The notes: generated by a model from the sequence alone, not told the origin. A DNA stretch of 32,910 nucleotides from Halomonas sp. (GCF_014859505.1 NZ_JACUUD010000023.1:1-32910), one strand, 5' to 3'; counted from the stretch's first letter, positions 8,111-16,582 are shown. Program-made: numbers and translations.

Positions 8111-9489
8111 GCCGGGATCGCCTGAGGGTATCCCTGCTGCTGGTCGTGACGCTGGCAACCCTGGCAGATCTGGTGTTCGTCAGCACCCAGGCCCAGTGGT
8201 TGGCCATGGTCGCTCTGGGAGGGTATCTGCTCACTCTGCGTGGTCTCTCGTCCATGGCCCTTACCCTGTTGGGCGCTGTGGTCCTGCTCAGTCTGGTAGC
8301 GCTGTGGCATCACTCCGCCCCCTTGGCGCTGCTGCGCGAGGCGGCGGGACGCTTCGCCTTCTTCGCGACCTTTCTGGTCGCCCTGGGCCTGCTTCGGCTA
8401 CCCGCCTATCGGTCGAGGCTGGTGAAGCGCTGCGGGCATGCCATGCTGCTTCAGCCACCCAGCCAGCGTTATCCGATCCTGTCACTGGGCTCGTCGCTGT
8501 TCGGCATCATCCTCAACATCGGCGTGCTGAATCTCGTGGCCGCCATGATAGAGAAGAGCAATACCCTGGCGGCCGCTCAGGGGCGTCTGTGGGTCCAGCA
8601 GGCAAGACAGCGGCGCATGATGCTTGCGCTGCTGCGCGGTTTTGCACTGGCGCCACTGGTGTCGCCTATGGGCATCGGCATGGCGGTTGTGCTCTCGAGC
8701 ATGGAGGGCCTGCGCTGGATCGAGCTGGCGCCCTACGCCCTGGGTGCGGCGCTGCTGCTGTTTCTGGTCGGGTGGGGGGTCGATCGCGTCACCGGCCCAC
8801 GAATGCAGCAGGCCAGGGAGCATGCGGCTCCCTCGCTGAGACCCCTGGGGCGTTTCTCCCTGTTGCTGCTCGCGCTGGTGGCGCTGATCTTCTCTCTCGC
8901 CTGGGGGCTCGATCTTCAGCTGCCCACCGCCGTGCTGTTGGGGGCGCCCCTGGGGGCTTTCCTGTGGCTCTGCTGGCAGCTCCGTGGCCATGGCATGGCG
9001 GGAATGCCGGCTGCCACCGTTGCCCTGCATCGCGGGCTGCCCAGGCTGGTTTCACCGGCGTCCAACGAGATCGTGGTGCTGGGGGCTGCAGGCTATCTGG
9101 GGCATCTCTGCGTGGGACTAGTGAATGGTTCGGCCCTGGCCGGAAGCCTCGGCTTCCTGTCATCGCTGGGGGCAGGCACGGCGGTCATCGCCATGCTGCT
9201 CGTGGCCGTGCTGGCGCAGGTTGGCATCAATCCCATCGTCAGCGTCACCCTGCTGGCAGGCATCCTGCCGACATTGGGCATCGATGGGCTGTCGTTGCCC
9301 GTTCTTGCGGTCTCGCTGCTGGTGGGGTGGACGCTGGCGCTCATGTCATCCCCCATGACGGTCTCGATGCTGATTCTCTCCAGGTTCACTGGTGTTTCAT
9401 CGCTGCGGATCGGTTATCGCTGGAACGGCCTTTTTCTCTGTCTCGCCATGCCGCTATTGGCGGTTTGGTTCCTGACAGCACGTTTTTGA
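8107..9489 (+). CDS. Multi-pass membrane protein of unknown function, putative transporter
   Basis: I do not recognise this family with confidence. The 460-residue product has about 11-13 hydrophobic segments, and a cytoplasmic-looking basic stretch in the first half (KSNTLAAAQGRLWVQQARQRR). The second half has helix-breaking motifs such as GQ/A-VGINPIVSVTLLAG and LALMSSPMTVS, which recall the re-entrant loops of ion-transporter superfamily permeases (DASS, ArsB and relatives). That is a loose resemblance and not an assignment. It starts with GTG overlapping the thioesterase stop (GTGA), so it is the last gene of the dehydrogenase-ligase-thioesterase operon. Uptake or export of the pathway's acid is the simplest guess. 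No signal peptide is separable from the first helix. Confidence 0.75.
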   Translation: MSRDRLRVSLLLVVTLATLADLVFVSTQAQWLAMVALGGYLLTLRGLSSMALTLLGAVVLLSLVALWHHSAPLALLREAAGRFAFFATFLVALGLLRLPAYRSRLVKRCGHAMLLQPPSQRYPILSLGSSLFGIILNIGVLNLVAAMIEKSNTLAAAQGRLWVQQARQRRMMLALLRGFALAPLVSPMGIGMAVVLSSMEGLRWIELAPYALGAALLLFLVGWGVDRVTGPRMQQAREHAAPSLRPLGRFSLLLLALVALIFSLAWGLDLQLPTAVLLGAPLGAFLWLCWQLRGHGMAGMPAATVALHRGLPRLVSPASNEIVVLGAAGYLGHLCVGLVNGSALAGSLGFLSSLGAGTAVIAMLLVAVLAQVGINPIVSVTLLAGILPTLGIDGLSLPVLAVSLLVGWTLALMSSPMTVSMLILSRFTGVSSLRIGYRWNGLFLCLAMPLLAVWFLTARF

Positions 9490-9551
9490 GCGCGACAATT
9501 GGCGCTTGACTGTGGTCAGGCCGTTCAGCACCATAATATAAATAGAATCAA

Positions 9552-9568
9552 GTTTCGCAATGCAGAAT
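9552..9568 (+). promoter_or_regulatory. Operator candidate, site 3 upstream of glutaryl-CoA dehydrogenase
   Basis: GTTTCGCAATGCAGAAT matches site 1 at 16 of 17 positions. Over a wider 30-bp window (9540-9569 against the minus strand of 4766-4795) I count 26 identities. It lies 50 bp before the chosen gcdH start and 15 bp after the AT-rich stretch CATAATATAAATAG that probably contains the -10 region, so a bound repressor would block initiation. Confidence 0.6.
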
Positions 9569-9618
9569 AAGATGATCTGTCACGACAGGCCGTAATGATG
9601 AGTAGAGGAAATTTCGAC

Positions 9619-10800
9619 ATGTCCCAGATGCCCGCCTTCCACTGGCAAGACCCGCTGCTCCTCGACCAGCAGCTCACCGACGAGGAGCGCATGGTGCAGC
9701 AGAGCGCTGCCCAGTTCGCCGCCGACAAGCTCGCGCCCCGCGTGCTGGAGGCCTTCCGCCACGAGCAGACCGACCCGGCCATCTTCCGCGAGATGGGCGA
9801 GACCGGCCTGCTGGGAGCCACCATCCCCGAGCAGTATGGTGGCAGCGGCCTCAACTACGTCTGCTACGGGCTTATCGCCCGTGAGATCGAGCGCGTCGAC
9901 TCCGGCTACCGTTCCATGATGAGCGTGCAGTCCTCCCTGGTGATGGTGCCGATCAACGAATTCGGCAACGAGGCCACCAAGCAGAAGTACCTGCCGAAGC
10001 TGGCCAGCGGTGAGTGGATCGGCTGCTTCGGTCTCACCGAGCCCAACCACGGCTCCGACCCCGGCGGCATGGTGACCCGCGCCCGCAGGGTCGACGGCGG
10101 CTATCGCCTCACCGGCAGCAAGATGTGGATCACCAACAGCCCCATCGCCGACGTCTTCGTGGTGTGGGCCAAGGACGACGAGGGCGATATCCGCGGCTTC
10201 GTGCTGGAGAAAGGCTGGGAGGGGCTCTCCGCCCCGGCGATCCACGGCAAGGTGGGCCTGCGCGCCTCGATCACCGGCGAGATCGTCATGGACAGCGTCT
10301 TCGTGCCCGAGGAGAACATGTTCCCCGAGGTGCTCGGCCTCAAGGGGCCCTTCACCTGTCTCAACTCGGCGCGCTATGGCATCGCCTGGGGGGCGCTGGG
10401 TGCCGCCGAGGACTGCTGGCACACCGCCCGCCAGTACACCCTGGACCGCCAGCAGTTCGGTCGGCCGCTGGCCGCCAACCAGCTGATCCAGAAGAAGCTG
10501 GCCGACATGCAGACCGATATCTGCCTGGCCCTGCAGGGCTGCCTGCGCCTGGGCCGCATGAAGGACGAGGGCACCGCCGCGGTGGAGATCACCTCGATCA
10601 TGAAGCGCAACAGCTGTGGCAAGGCGCTGGATATCGCCCGCCTGGCCCGCGACATGCTGGGCGGCAACGGCATCAGCGACGAGTTCGGGGTGGCGCGCCA
10701 CCTGGTCAACCTCGAGGTGGTCAACACCTACGAGGGCACCCACGACGTTCACGCGCTGATCCTGGGGCGGGCCCAGACCGGCCTCCAGGCCTTCTGCTAG
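9619..10800 (+). CDS. gcdH: Glutaryl-CoA dehydrogenase
   Basis: Oxidises and decarboxylates glutaryl-CoA to crotonyl-CoA and CO2, donating electrons to ETF. This step is central to lysine, tryptophan and glutarate breakdown. The 393-residue product carries the GCDH-specific string [13 protein letters not shown], in which R98 corresponds to the glutarate-binding Arg of the human enzyme, followed by [15 protein letters not shown]. The C-terminus is [19 protein letters not shown] with E372 as catalytic base. I chose the ATG at 9619 because AGAGGAA lies 8 bp upstream; ATGs at 9595 and 9598 precede that Shine-Dalgarno. It heads the operon gcdH-etfB-etfA and has the shared operator in its leader. 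Family assignment is firm; other acyl-CoA dehydrogenases lack this combination. Confidence 0.93.
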   Translation: MSQMPAFHWQDPLLLDQQLTDEERMVQQSAAQFAADKLAPRVLEAFRHEQTDPAIFREMGETGLLGATIPEQYGGSGLNYVCYGLIAREIERVDSGYRSMMSVQSSLVMVPINEFGNEATKQKYLPKLASGEWIGCFGLTEPNHGSDPGGMVTRARRVDGGYRLTGSKMWITNSPIADVFVVWAKDDEGDIRGFVLEKGWEGLSAPAIHGKVGLRASITGEIVMDSVFVPEENMFPEVLGLKGPFTCLNSARYGIAWGALGAAEDCWHTARQYTLDRQQFGRPLAANQLIQKKLADMQTDICLALQGCLRLGRMKDEGTAAVEITSIMKRNSCGKALDIARLARDMLGGNGISDEFGVARHLVNLEVVNTYEGTHDVHALILGRAQTGLQAFC

Positions 10801-10844
10801 GCCCTGCCACCGAACGCCCAACAACAATTCACCGGAGATACGCC

Positions 10845-11594
10845 ATGAAAGTCCTCGTCGCGGTCAAACGCGTCATCGACTACAACGTGAAGATCCGGGT
10901 CAAGCCGGATCACTCCGACGTCGACCTCACCAACGTCAAGATGGCCATGAACCCCTTCTGCGAGATCGCCGTGGAAGAGGCGGTGCGCCTGAAGGAAAAG
11001 GGCATCGCCACCGAGGTGGTCGCCGTGACCATCGGTCCCAAGGCCGCCCAGGAGCAGCTGCGCACTGCGCTGGCGCTGGGCGCCGACCGTGCCATCCACG
11101 TCGAGACCGATGAGCGCGTCGAGTCGCTGGGCGCCGCGAAGGCGCTGGCCAGGCTGGTGGAAGAGGAGCAGCCGGGCCTGGTGATCCTCGGCAAGCAGGC
11201 CATCGACACTGACAACAACCAGACCGGCCAGATGCTGGCGGCCCTCACCGGCCTGCCCCAGGGCACCTTCGCCTCCGAGATCAAGGTCGAAGGCGAGAAG
11301 CTCCAGGTCACCCGCGAGGTCGACGGCGGCCTGCAGACCGTCGAGCTGAGCCTGCCGGCCATCGTCACCGCCGACCTGCGCCTCAACGAGCCGCGTTACG
11401 CCAAGCTGCCCGACATCATGAAGGCCAAGAAGAAGCCGCTGGACGTGAAGACCCCGGCGGATCTCGGCATCGAGGTGGCCTCGAAGGTCAAGCTGCTCAA
11501 GGTCGAGCCGCCGGCCGAGCGAAAGGGTGGCGTCAAGGTGGGCTCCGTGGACGAGCTGATCGATAAACTCAAGAACGAAGCCAAAGTGCTTTGA
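10845..11594 (+). CDS. etfB: Electron transfer flavoprotein beta subunit
   Basis: Beta subunit of the soluble heterodimer that takes electrons from acyl-CoA dehydrogenases and delivers them to the membrane ETF-ubiquinone oxidoreductase. It binds AMP structurally. The product has 249 residues and begins [17 protein letters not shown], the usual start of the family. [15 protein letters not shown] is part of the signature, and [27 protein letters not shown] is split here as VDGGLQ and [16 protein letters not shown]. The frame runs open upstream through gcdH, but homology and a GGAG Shine-Dalgarno fix the ATG at 10845. It lies 44 bp after gcdH. Its stop falls inside the first copy of a short direct repeat preceding etfA. 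Confidence 0.96.
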   Translation: MKVLVAVKRVIDYNVKIRVKPDHSDVDLTNVKMAMNPFCEIAVEEAVRLKEKGIATEVVAVTIGPKAAQEQLRTALALGADRAIHVETDERVESLGAAKALARLVEEEQPGLVILGKQAIDTDNNQTGQMLAALTGLPQGTFASEIKVEGEKLQVTREVDGGLQTVELSLPAIVTADLRLNEPRYAKLPDIMKAKKKPLDVKTPADLGIEVASKVKLLKVEPPAERKGGVKVGSVDELIDKLKNEAKVL

Positions 11595-11608
11595 CAATAG
11601 TGCTTTGA
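11585..11608 (+). repeat. 10-bp direct repeat at the etfB-etfA junction
   Basis: AGTGCTTTGA occurs at 11585-11594, where it contains the etfB stop TGA, and again at 11599-11608, where its end overlaps the etfA Shine-Dalgarno AAAGGAG. The copies are separated by CAAT. A small tandem duplication that lengthened the junction is the simplest explanation. Confidence 0.7.
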
Positions 11609-11622
11609 AAGGAGCGGATCTC

Positions 11623-12549
11623 ATGAGCATCCTGGTACTCGCCGAACATCACGACGGCGCCCTGGCCGGCGCCACCGCCCATGTGGTAGCGGCCGCCCAA
11701 GCCATCGGGGGCGATATCGATATCCTGGTGGCCGGTGAAGGCGTCGGCGCCATCGCCGAGGCCGCCGCCAAACTCGACGGCGTGAGCCGTGTGCGCGTGG
11801 CCGACCACGCCGCCTACGCCCATCTGCTGGCCGAGCCCACCGCGGCGCTGATCGCGGAGCTGGCCGGCGACTACACCCATCTGCTGGCCTGTGCCTCCAC
11901 CACCGGCAAGAACGTGCTGCCCCGGGTGGCCGCGCTCAAGGACGTGGGGCAGATCTCCGAGATCATCAGCGTGGAATCACCGGACACCTTCAAGCGCCCG
12001 ATCTACGCCGGCAACGCCATCGCCACGGTGCAGAGCGAGGACGCCCTCAAGGTGATCACCGTGCGCGCCACCGGCTTCGATGCGGTGGGCGAGGGTGGAA
12101 GTGCTGCCATCGAGGCGGTGGACTTTGTCGCCGACAATGCCCAGTCCACCTTCGTCAAGGAGGAGCTGGCCAAGTCCGACCGTCCCGAGCTGGGTGCCGC
12201 CAAGGTGGTGATCTCCGGCGGCCGCGGCATGGGCAGCGGCGAGAACTTCACGCTGCTCGACGGCATCGCCGACAAGCTTGGCGCGGCCATCGGCGCCTCT
12301 CGTGCCGCGGTGGACGCCGGCTTCGTGCCCAATGACATGCAGGTGGGCCAGACCGGCAAGATCGTGGCGCCCGAGCTCTACATCGCCGTGGGCATCTCGG
12401 GGGCCATCCAGCACCTGGCCGGCATGAAGGACTCCAAGGTGATCGTCGCCATCAACAAGGACGAGGAGGCGCCGATCTTCCAGGTCGCCGACTATGGCCT
12501 GGTCGCCGATCTCTTCCAGGCCCTGCCGGAGCTCGAGGAGAAGCTGTAG
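11623..12549 (+). CDS. etfA: Electron transfer flavoprotein alpha subunit
   Basis: Alpha subunit of ETF, carrying the FAD that shuttles electrons from glutaryl-CoA dehydrogenase and other acyl-CoA dehydrogenases to the quinone pool. The 308-residue product begins [12 protein letters not shown]. The C-terminal FAD domain shows [49 protein letters not shown] and [16 protein letters not shown], all hallmarks of the family. AAAGGAG lies 8 bp before the ATG at 11623; an in-frame alternative 18 bp upstream would lie before that Shine-Dalgarno. It is the last gene of the gcdH-etfB-etfA operon and is followed after 34 bp by a strong intrinsic terminator. Confidence 0.96.
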   Translation: MSILVLAEHHDGALAGATAHVVAAAQAIGGDIDILVAGEGVGAIAEAAAKLDGVSRVRVADHAAYAHLLAEPTAALIAELAGDYTHLLACASTTGKNVLPRVAALKDVGQISEIISVESPDTFKRPIYAGNAIATVQSEDALKVITVRATGFDAVGEGGSAAIEAVDFVADNAQSTFVKEELAKSDRPELGAAKVVISGGRGMGSGENFTLLDGIADKLGAAIGASRAAVDAGFVPNDMQVGQTGKIVAPELYIAVGISGAIQHLAGMKDSKVIVAINKDEEAPIFQVADYGLVADLFQALPELEEKL

Positions 12550-12583
12550 GGCCTATCCTTGATGGACATGTCGAACACACCGT

Positions 12584-12613
12584 GACCGGCCCCCGAAAGG
12601 GGGCCGGTCTTTT
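12584..12613 (+). terminator. Intrinsic terminator of the gcdH-etfBA operon
   Basis: An 11-bp perfect stem (12584-12594 with 12599-12609) with a stable GAAA tetraloop is followed by TTTT. It sits 34 bp after etfA and is the clearest intrinsic terminator of the window. Confidence 0.9.
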
Positions 12614-12724
12614 ACCCAGCGAATCCTGGATGCTACAGGCAGCCATGGTTCCAGCTTCGCCGGGGGGTGAAACCCCATCGGGTGGTTCACTTTAGCACTG
12701 CCTGGTTTCCAGGAGTCTGGGGGG

Positions 12725-13939
12725 CTACAGGCGACTGGCAAGCAGGGCGGTGAGCTCGTCGTCACTGAGCACCAGCGGGTTGGTTTTCATGCTGCCGCCT
12801 CGCGAATTGGCGACCACGCGGGGGAGGTCGCTTTCCTGCATGCCGAACGCTCCCAGTCGCGGCATTTCCAGGCGGCGGGTCCAGTCGCGCAGGGTAGCCA
12901 CCAGGGCGTTGCAGGCCTGTGGGTCATCCAGGTCGGGGGAATCGCCGAGCAGGCGGCCGACCCTGGCATATTTCGCCAGGGCCTCGGGGGCTTGCCCGCG
13001 TTCGTGCAGTGCGGCGATGTTCACCGCGGTGGCCTCGGCCAGCAGGGTGCCGCACACCACGCCGTGGGGAGCGGGGAAGAAGGCGCCCAGTGGCGACGCC
13101 AGGCCGTGCACCGAGCCCAGGCCCGCCTGGGCCAGGGTGATGCCGGACATCAGCGATGCATAGGCGATCCCCGGATAGCCCTCATCGGCATGCCGGGCGT
13201 CGCCGTCCAGTGCGGTCCAGAAGCCCTGGCAGAAGGCCTGCATGCCGGACCAGGCCAGTGCATCCGTAAGCGGACTGGCGTTGGCGGAGACATAGGACTC
13301 CAGCAGTTGGGTGAAGGCATCCATGCCGTTGGCGGCCAGCTGGTCCGCGGGGCAGCCGGCCAGCAGGTTCGGGTCGACCAGGGCGACGCGGGCCATCAGC
13401 CGGTCGTCCCGGAACGACTTCTTGAAGCCCTCAGGTCCTCGCTCGCTGAGCACGGCGTTGCGGGTCGCCTCGCTGCCGGTCCCCGCCGTGGTGGGCACGG
13501 CGATCAGCGGGGCGGCGGGCCCGGGGTAGGGCAGGCCCCGGCCCACCCCCTCGAGATGGTCCATGACCGAGGTGCCGGTATGCAGCAGGCCGGCCACGGC
13601 CTTGCCGGCATCGAGGGCGCTGCCGCCGCCGATGGCCACCACGACGTCGATCCCCGCCCCGCGGTGCGCCGCCACGACCTCATCCACCAGGCGAGGAGAG
13701 GGTTCTCCGGCGACGCTGACGTGCTGCCAGCTCACCCCCTGCTCCGCCAGCGCCGCCTGGAGCTCGGGCCAGCGGGGAGAGCCGACGAAGGAACGCCGGC
13801 CGGTGACCAGCAGGATGCGCCTGCCGTGCCGGGCGATCAGCGCCGGCAGGCGTTCAAGGGTCTGGCGGCCGAAGTGGATCTCGGGAAGGGGGGAGAGGCG
13901 GAAGGCGCCGATCTCTTCGAGACGTGGCGTGTGCGGCAT
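12725..13939 (-). CDS. Iron-containing (group III) alcohol dehydrogenase family protein
   Basis: NAD(P)-dependent metal alcohol dehydrogenase of the FucO/YqhD/maleylacetate reductase superfamily. The 404-residue product shows the dinucleotide motif GGGSALDAGK, the GTGSEATRNAVL segment, and a metal site from NGMDAFTQLLE, SVHGLASPLGAF and APHGVVCG. In FucO the first segment provides Asp and His (DxxxH); here the second position is Gln (DAFTQ), a variant I associate with uncharacterised members of this family, so metal choice and substrate are open. I chose the ATG at 13939 over the longer open frame because homology begins here and a promoter-like pair lies 35-65 bp upstream. It is transcribed alone, convergent with etfA. 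Confidence 0.85.
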   Translation of the reverse strand: MPHTPRLEEIGAFRLSPLPEIHFGRQTLERLPALIARHGRRILLVTGRRSFVGSPRWPELQAALAEQGVSWQHVSVAGEPSPRLVDEVVAAHRGAGIDVVVAIGGGSALDAGKAVAGLLHTGTSVMDHLEGVGRGLPYPGPAAPLIAVPTTAGTGSEATRNAVLSERGPEGFKKSFRDDRLMARVALVDPNLLAGCPADQLAANGMDAFTQLLESYVSANASPLTDALAWSGMQAFCQGFWTALDGDARHADEGYPGIAYASLMSGITLAQAGLGSVHGLASPLGAFFPAPHGVVCGTLLAEATAVNIAALHERGQAPEALAKYARVGRLLGDSPDLDDPQACNALVATLRDWTRRLEMPRLGAFGMQESDLPRVVANSRGGSMKTNPLVLSDDELTALLASRL

Positions 13940-13973
13940 GACATCGATCCCTGGGGTGGCGGGCAGGAGATCC

Positions 13974-14003
13974 ACTATAGGGGGCTCTCCCGGGGCGGGC
14001 CAA
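13974..14003 (-). promoter_or_regulatory. Candidate sigma-70 promoter of the iron-type alcohol dehydrogenase
   Basis: On the minus strand TTGGCC (13998-14003) is separated by 18 bp from TATAGT (13974-13979). The expected transcription start would leave a leader of roughly 25-30 bases before the ATG at 13939 and would exclude starts further upstream. Confidence 0.45.
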
Positions 14004-14036
14004 TCGTCACGCCGCCAACGCCTCGAGTGGCCCGAC

Positions 14037-14864
14037 TCAGCGCTCGAGATCGGTCCATGCCGGTGCATGGTCGGAGGGCCTCTCCATGCCGCGCAGGACG
14101 TAGTCGATGCCGGCATCGACTACCTTCGCGGCCAGCGGCGCGGTGACCAGGATATGGTCGATGCGCAGGCCGCGCTTCGGCTCACGATCGAAGCCCTTCG
14201 AGCGGTAGTCGAACCAGCTGAAGCGGTCCTCCACCTCCGGATAGTGCAACCGGTAGCTATCGGTGAGTCCCCAGGCCTTGATGCTCGCGAGCCACTCCCG
14301 CTCCACCGGCTGGAAGCTGGTCTTGCCGTCGCGCAGCCAGCGCTTGCGGTTGGCCTCGCCGATGCCGATGTCGATCTCCTCGGGGGAGATATTGAAGTCA
14401 CCCATCACCGCCAGGCGCTCGTCCGGTCGGTGCCGGGTCTCCAGCAGCCGTTGTAGCTGAGCGTAGAACGCGCGCTTGTGGGGAAACTTCACCGGGTGGT
14501 CGAGGTTCTCGCCCTGGGGGAAGTAGCCGTTGTACACCGTCAGCGGCTCGCCGCCCGCGGGGCGCAGCCGAACGCCGATCATGCGCTTCTGGGCGTCCTC
14601 ACTGTCGTCGGGGAAGCCGTAGTGCACCGCCTCGGGCTCGCCGCACTGGACGACGTCGATCATCAGGGCGACGCCGTAATGCCCCTTCTGACCGTGGAAG
14701 AGTACCCGGTAGCCCATCGCCTCCACCGCCTCCCGGGGAAACTCGCTGTCCTGGACCTTGGTCTCCTGCAGCCCGATCACCGCCGGGCGCTGGGCGGCCA
14801 CCAGGGCCTCGAGCTGGTGGAGGCGAGCACGAATGCCGTTGATATTGAACGTGACCAGGCGCAT
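14037..14864 (-). CDS. xthA: Exodeoxyribonuclease III family AP endonuclease
   Basis: Cuts DNA 5' of abasic sites and removes 3' blocking groups in base excision repair. The 275-residue product is of the exonuclease III type, beginning MRLVTFNINGIRAR. Metal and catalytic residues are visible: N7 in FNINGIR, E34 in GLQETK, the Asp and Asn of GDFNISPEE, the Asp of RIDHILV, and the final DHAPAWTDL with its Asp-His pair. The start codon overlaps the stop of the small upstream gene by one base, suggesting translational coupling. The family is certain; the symbol xthA is used for the closest functional match. Confidence 0.92.
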   Translation of the reverse strand: MRLVTFNINGIRARLHQLEALVAAQRPAVIGLQETKVQDSEFPREAVEAMGYRVLFHGQKGHYGVALMIDVVQCGEPEAVHYGFPDDSEDAQKRMIGVRLRPAGGEPLTVYNGYFPQGENLDHPVKFPHKRAFYAQLQRLLETRHRPDERLAVMGDFNISPEEIDIGIGEANRKRWLRDGKTSFQPVEREWLASIKAWGLTDSYRLHYPEVEDRFSWFDYRSKGFDREPKRGLRIDHILVTAPLAAKVVDAGIDYVLRGMERPSDHAPAWTDLER

Positions 14865-15148
14865 CAGCTCTCCGAGCTCCCCTGGTCGGGGCTCCCTGTG
14901 CCGGGGCTCTCTGTCTTCTGGCTCTCGGTCGCCTGTCCTGGATGGATGGCGATGCCTTCACCGGCTTGCTGGCGGGCCAGCTTGCGGGCGGCCTGGATCT
15001 TGCGCTGCTGGCGCTTCTTCTGGGTATAGCGGGTGGACGAGGTCACCTGATCGGGGTTCTCGTGGCGCCACTGCTTGTAATCCTTGCGCCGGCCGGTGCG
15101 AATCTGCACCTTGTCGGCCAGCGAACGGGTCTTCTTGCGACGGGTCAT
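14864..15148 (-). CDS. Small basic protein of unknown function, coupled to xthA
   Basis: I do not recognise this protein. The chosen ATG at 15148 has GAGGAG 9-10 bp upstream and gives 94 residues; the open frame extends further but crosses the divergent promoter region. The N-terminal two-thirds is rich in Lys, Arg and Gln (MTRRKKTRSLADKVQIRTGR, then YTQKKRQQRKIQAARKLARQ), while the last 25 residues are acidic and Ser/Gly/Pro-rich. Such a composition suits an RNA- or ribosome-binding protein, but that is only inference. It is first in a two-gene unit: its TGA overlaps the xthA ATG (TGATG). It diverges from rhlB. Confidence 0.75.
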   Translation of the reverse strand: MTRRKKTRSLADKVQIRTGRRKDYKQWRHENPDQVTSSTRYTQKKRQQRKIQAARKLARQQAGEGIAIHPGQATESQKTESPGTGSPDQGSSES

Positions 15149-15242
15149 GGAAAAACTCCTCTGGACTGGCGCGCATTCTACCAGCCCAGCCGCGCCGGCC
15201 ACAGGCGAAGCGCTAACGAGACGCGCCCTTCGTCGCATTGGC

Positions 15243-15251
15243 TGTTACAAT
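15243..15251 (+). promoter_or_regulatory. Candidate extended -10 of the rhlB-dinG operon
   Basis: TGTTACAAT contains the extended -10 TGn followed by TACAAT (15246-15251). No good -35 is seen upstream. A start near 15258 would give a leader of about 40 bases before the rhlB ATG at 15301. Confidence 0.35.
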
Positions 15252-15300
15252 GCGCATTTGTGTCATGTACTCAACCAGCCAAACGGACAGACAGCAGCCT

Positions 15301-16578
15301 ATGAGCGAGTCGGATCAGATCAACGCACCGGCCCAGGATCGCAAGCCCAAGCGTCGTCGTCGCAAACCGCGCCGCCGCAACGCCTCCGGCTGGGACCTGC
15401 GCCAGTTTCAGGTGCCTGCCGTGGCGGGCAAGTGGCGCTTCCATGACTTCGACCTGCCGCTGCCGCTGATGCATGCCATCCACGCCCTGGGCTTCGAGTA
15501 CTGCACCCCGATCCAGGCCGAAGCGCTGACCCATACCCTCCTCGGTGGCGACGTGGTCGGCAAGGCCCAGACCGGCACCGGCAAGACCGCCGCCTTCCTG
15601 ATTTCGATCCTGGCCTACTTCCTCGAGGAGGAGGCGCCCAACGCCCAGAAGCCCGGCGCCCCGCGGGCGCTGATCGTCGCCCCGACCCGCGAGCTGGCCC
15701 TGCAGATCGAGAAGGACGCCAAGGCACTGGCTCGCTTCACCGACCTCAAGGTGGCGAGCGTGGTGGGCGGCATGGACTACCAGGCCCAGCGCGAGGCCCT
15801 GGCCGATCGCCTCGACGTGCTGGTGGCCACCCCGGGCCGACTGCTCGACTTCCACCAGAAGCGCGACGTCGACCTGACCCAGGTCGAGGTGCTGGTGCTC
15901 GACGAGGCCGACCGGATGCTCTCCATGGGCTTCATCCCGGACGTCAAGCGCATCATCCGTCACACCCCGAAGAAAGAGGAGCGCCAGACCTTCCTCTTCT
16001 CGGCGACCTTCACCGAGGACATCCTCAACCTGGCCAGCCAGTGGACCTTTGAGCCGACCCACGTCGATATCGCGGTCACGGTGGAGAACGCCGCCGACAT
16101 CGAACAGCGCGTCTACCTGGTCGGCGACGAGGACAAGCAGCGCCTGCTGGTCAACCTGCTCAAGCAGGAGAGCTTCGACCGGGTGATGGTCTTCGGCAAC
16201 CGTCGTGACCTGGTGCGCAAGCTCGATGAGCTGCTGCGCAAGGCCGGCATCAATGCTGCCATGCTCTCCGGCGATGTCCCCCAGAACCAGCGCATCACGA
16301 CCCTCGAGCAGTTCCGCGAGGGCGAGATCCAGGTGCTGGTGGCCACCGATGTGGCCGGCCGCGGCATCCATATCGAGGATGTCAGCCATGTGATCAACTA
16401 CACCCTGCCGGAGGATCCGGAGGACTACGTCCACCGCATCGGCCGCACCGGCCGCGCCGGCGCCAAGGGCGTATCGATCAGCTTCGTGGGTGAGGAAGAC
16501 GCCTTCTCGCTGCCCGAGATCGAGCGTTTCATCGGCGACAAGCTGCCCTGCGAGCATCCGCCGGAAGGCATGCTCTGA
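15301..16578 (+). CDS. rhlB: DEAD-box ATP-dependent RNA helicase, RhlB type
   Basis: ATP-driven RNA unwinding; RhlB in gammaproteobacteria works with RNase E in the degradosome. The 425-residue product shows every DEAD-box motif in order: Q motif (CTPIQAEAL, about 68-76), AQTGTGKT at 89-96, [22 protein letters not shown] at 201-204, SAT, the C-terminal [11 protein letters not shown] and [10 protein letters not shown]. An Arg/Lys patch near residues 15-26 ([12 protein letters not shown]) precedes the core and probably binds RNA. The ATG at 15301 has no clear Shine-Dalgarno; an open frame continues 63 bp upstream with other possible starts. dinG begins 4 bp after the stop. RhlB rather than RhlE or SrmB is chosen on the overall length and the ending, so the symbol is slightly less certain than the family. 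Confidence 0.9.
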   Translation: MSESDQINAPAQDRKPKRRRRKPRRRNASGWDLRQFQVPAVAGKWRFHDFDLPLPLMHAIHALGFEYCTPIQAEALTHTLLGGDVVGKAQTGTGKTAAFLISILAYFLEEEAPNAQKPGAPRALIVAPTRELALQIEKDAKALARFTDLKVASVVGGMDYQAQREALADRLDVLVATPGRLLDFHQKRDVDLTQVEVLVLDEADRMLSMGFIPDVKRIIRHTPKKEERQTFLFSATFTEDILNLASQWTFEPTHVDIAVTVENAADIEQRVYLVGDEDKQRLLVNLLKQESFDRVMVFGNRRDLVRKLDELLRKAGINAAMLSGDVPQNQRITTLEQFREGEIQVLVATDVAGRGIHIEDVSHVINYTLPEDPEDYVHRIGRTGRAGAKGVSISFVGEEDAFSLPEIERFIGDKLPCEHPPEGML

Positions 16579-16582
16579 GCCC

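Noticed and set aside
9506-9537. TTGACT and CATAAT as a sigma-70 promoter for gcdH
   Set aside because: The spacer is 20 bp, outside the usual range; a promoter is likely nearby but its elements are not resolved.
12664-12713. Small hairpins GGGGT-GAA-ACCCC and CCTGG-TTT-CCAGG after the alcohol dehydrogenase stop
   Set aside because: Stems are only 5 bp and no T-run follows on the minus strand; they could help terminate but I cannot support it.
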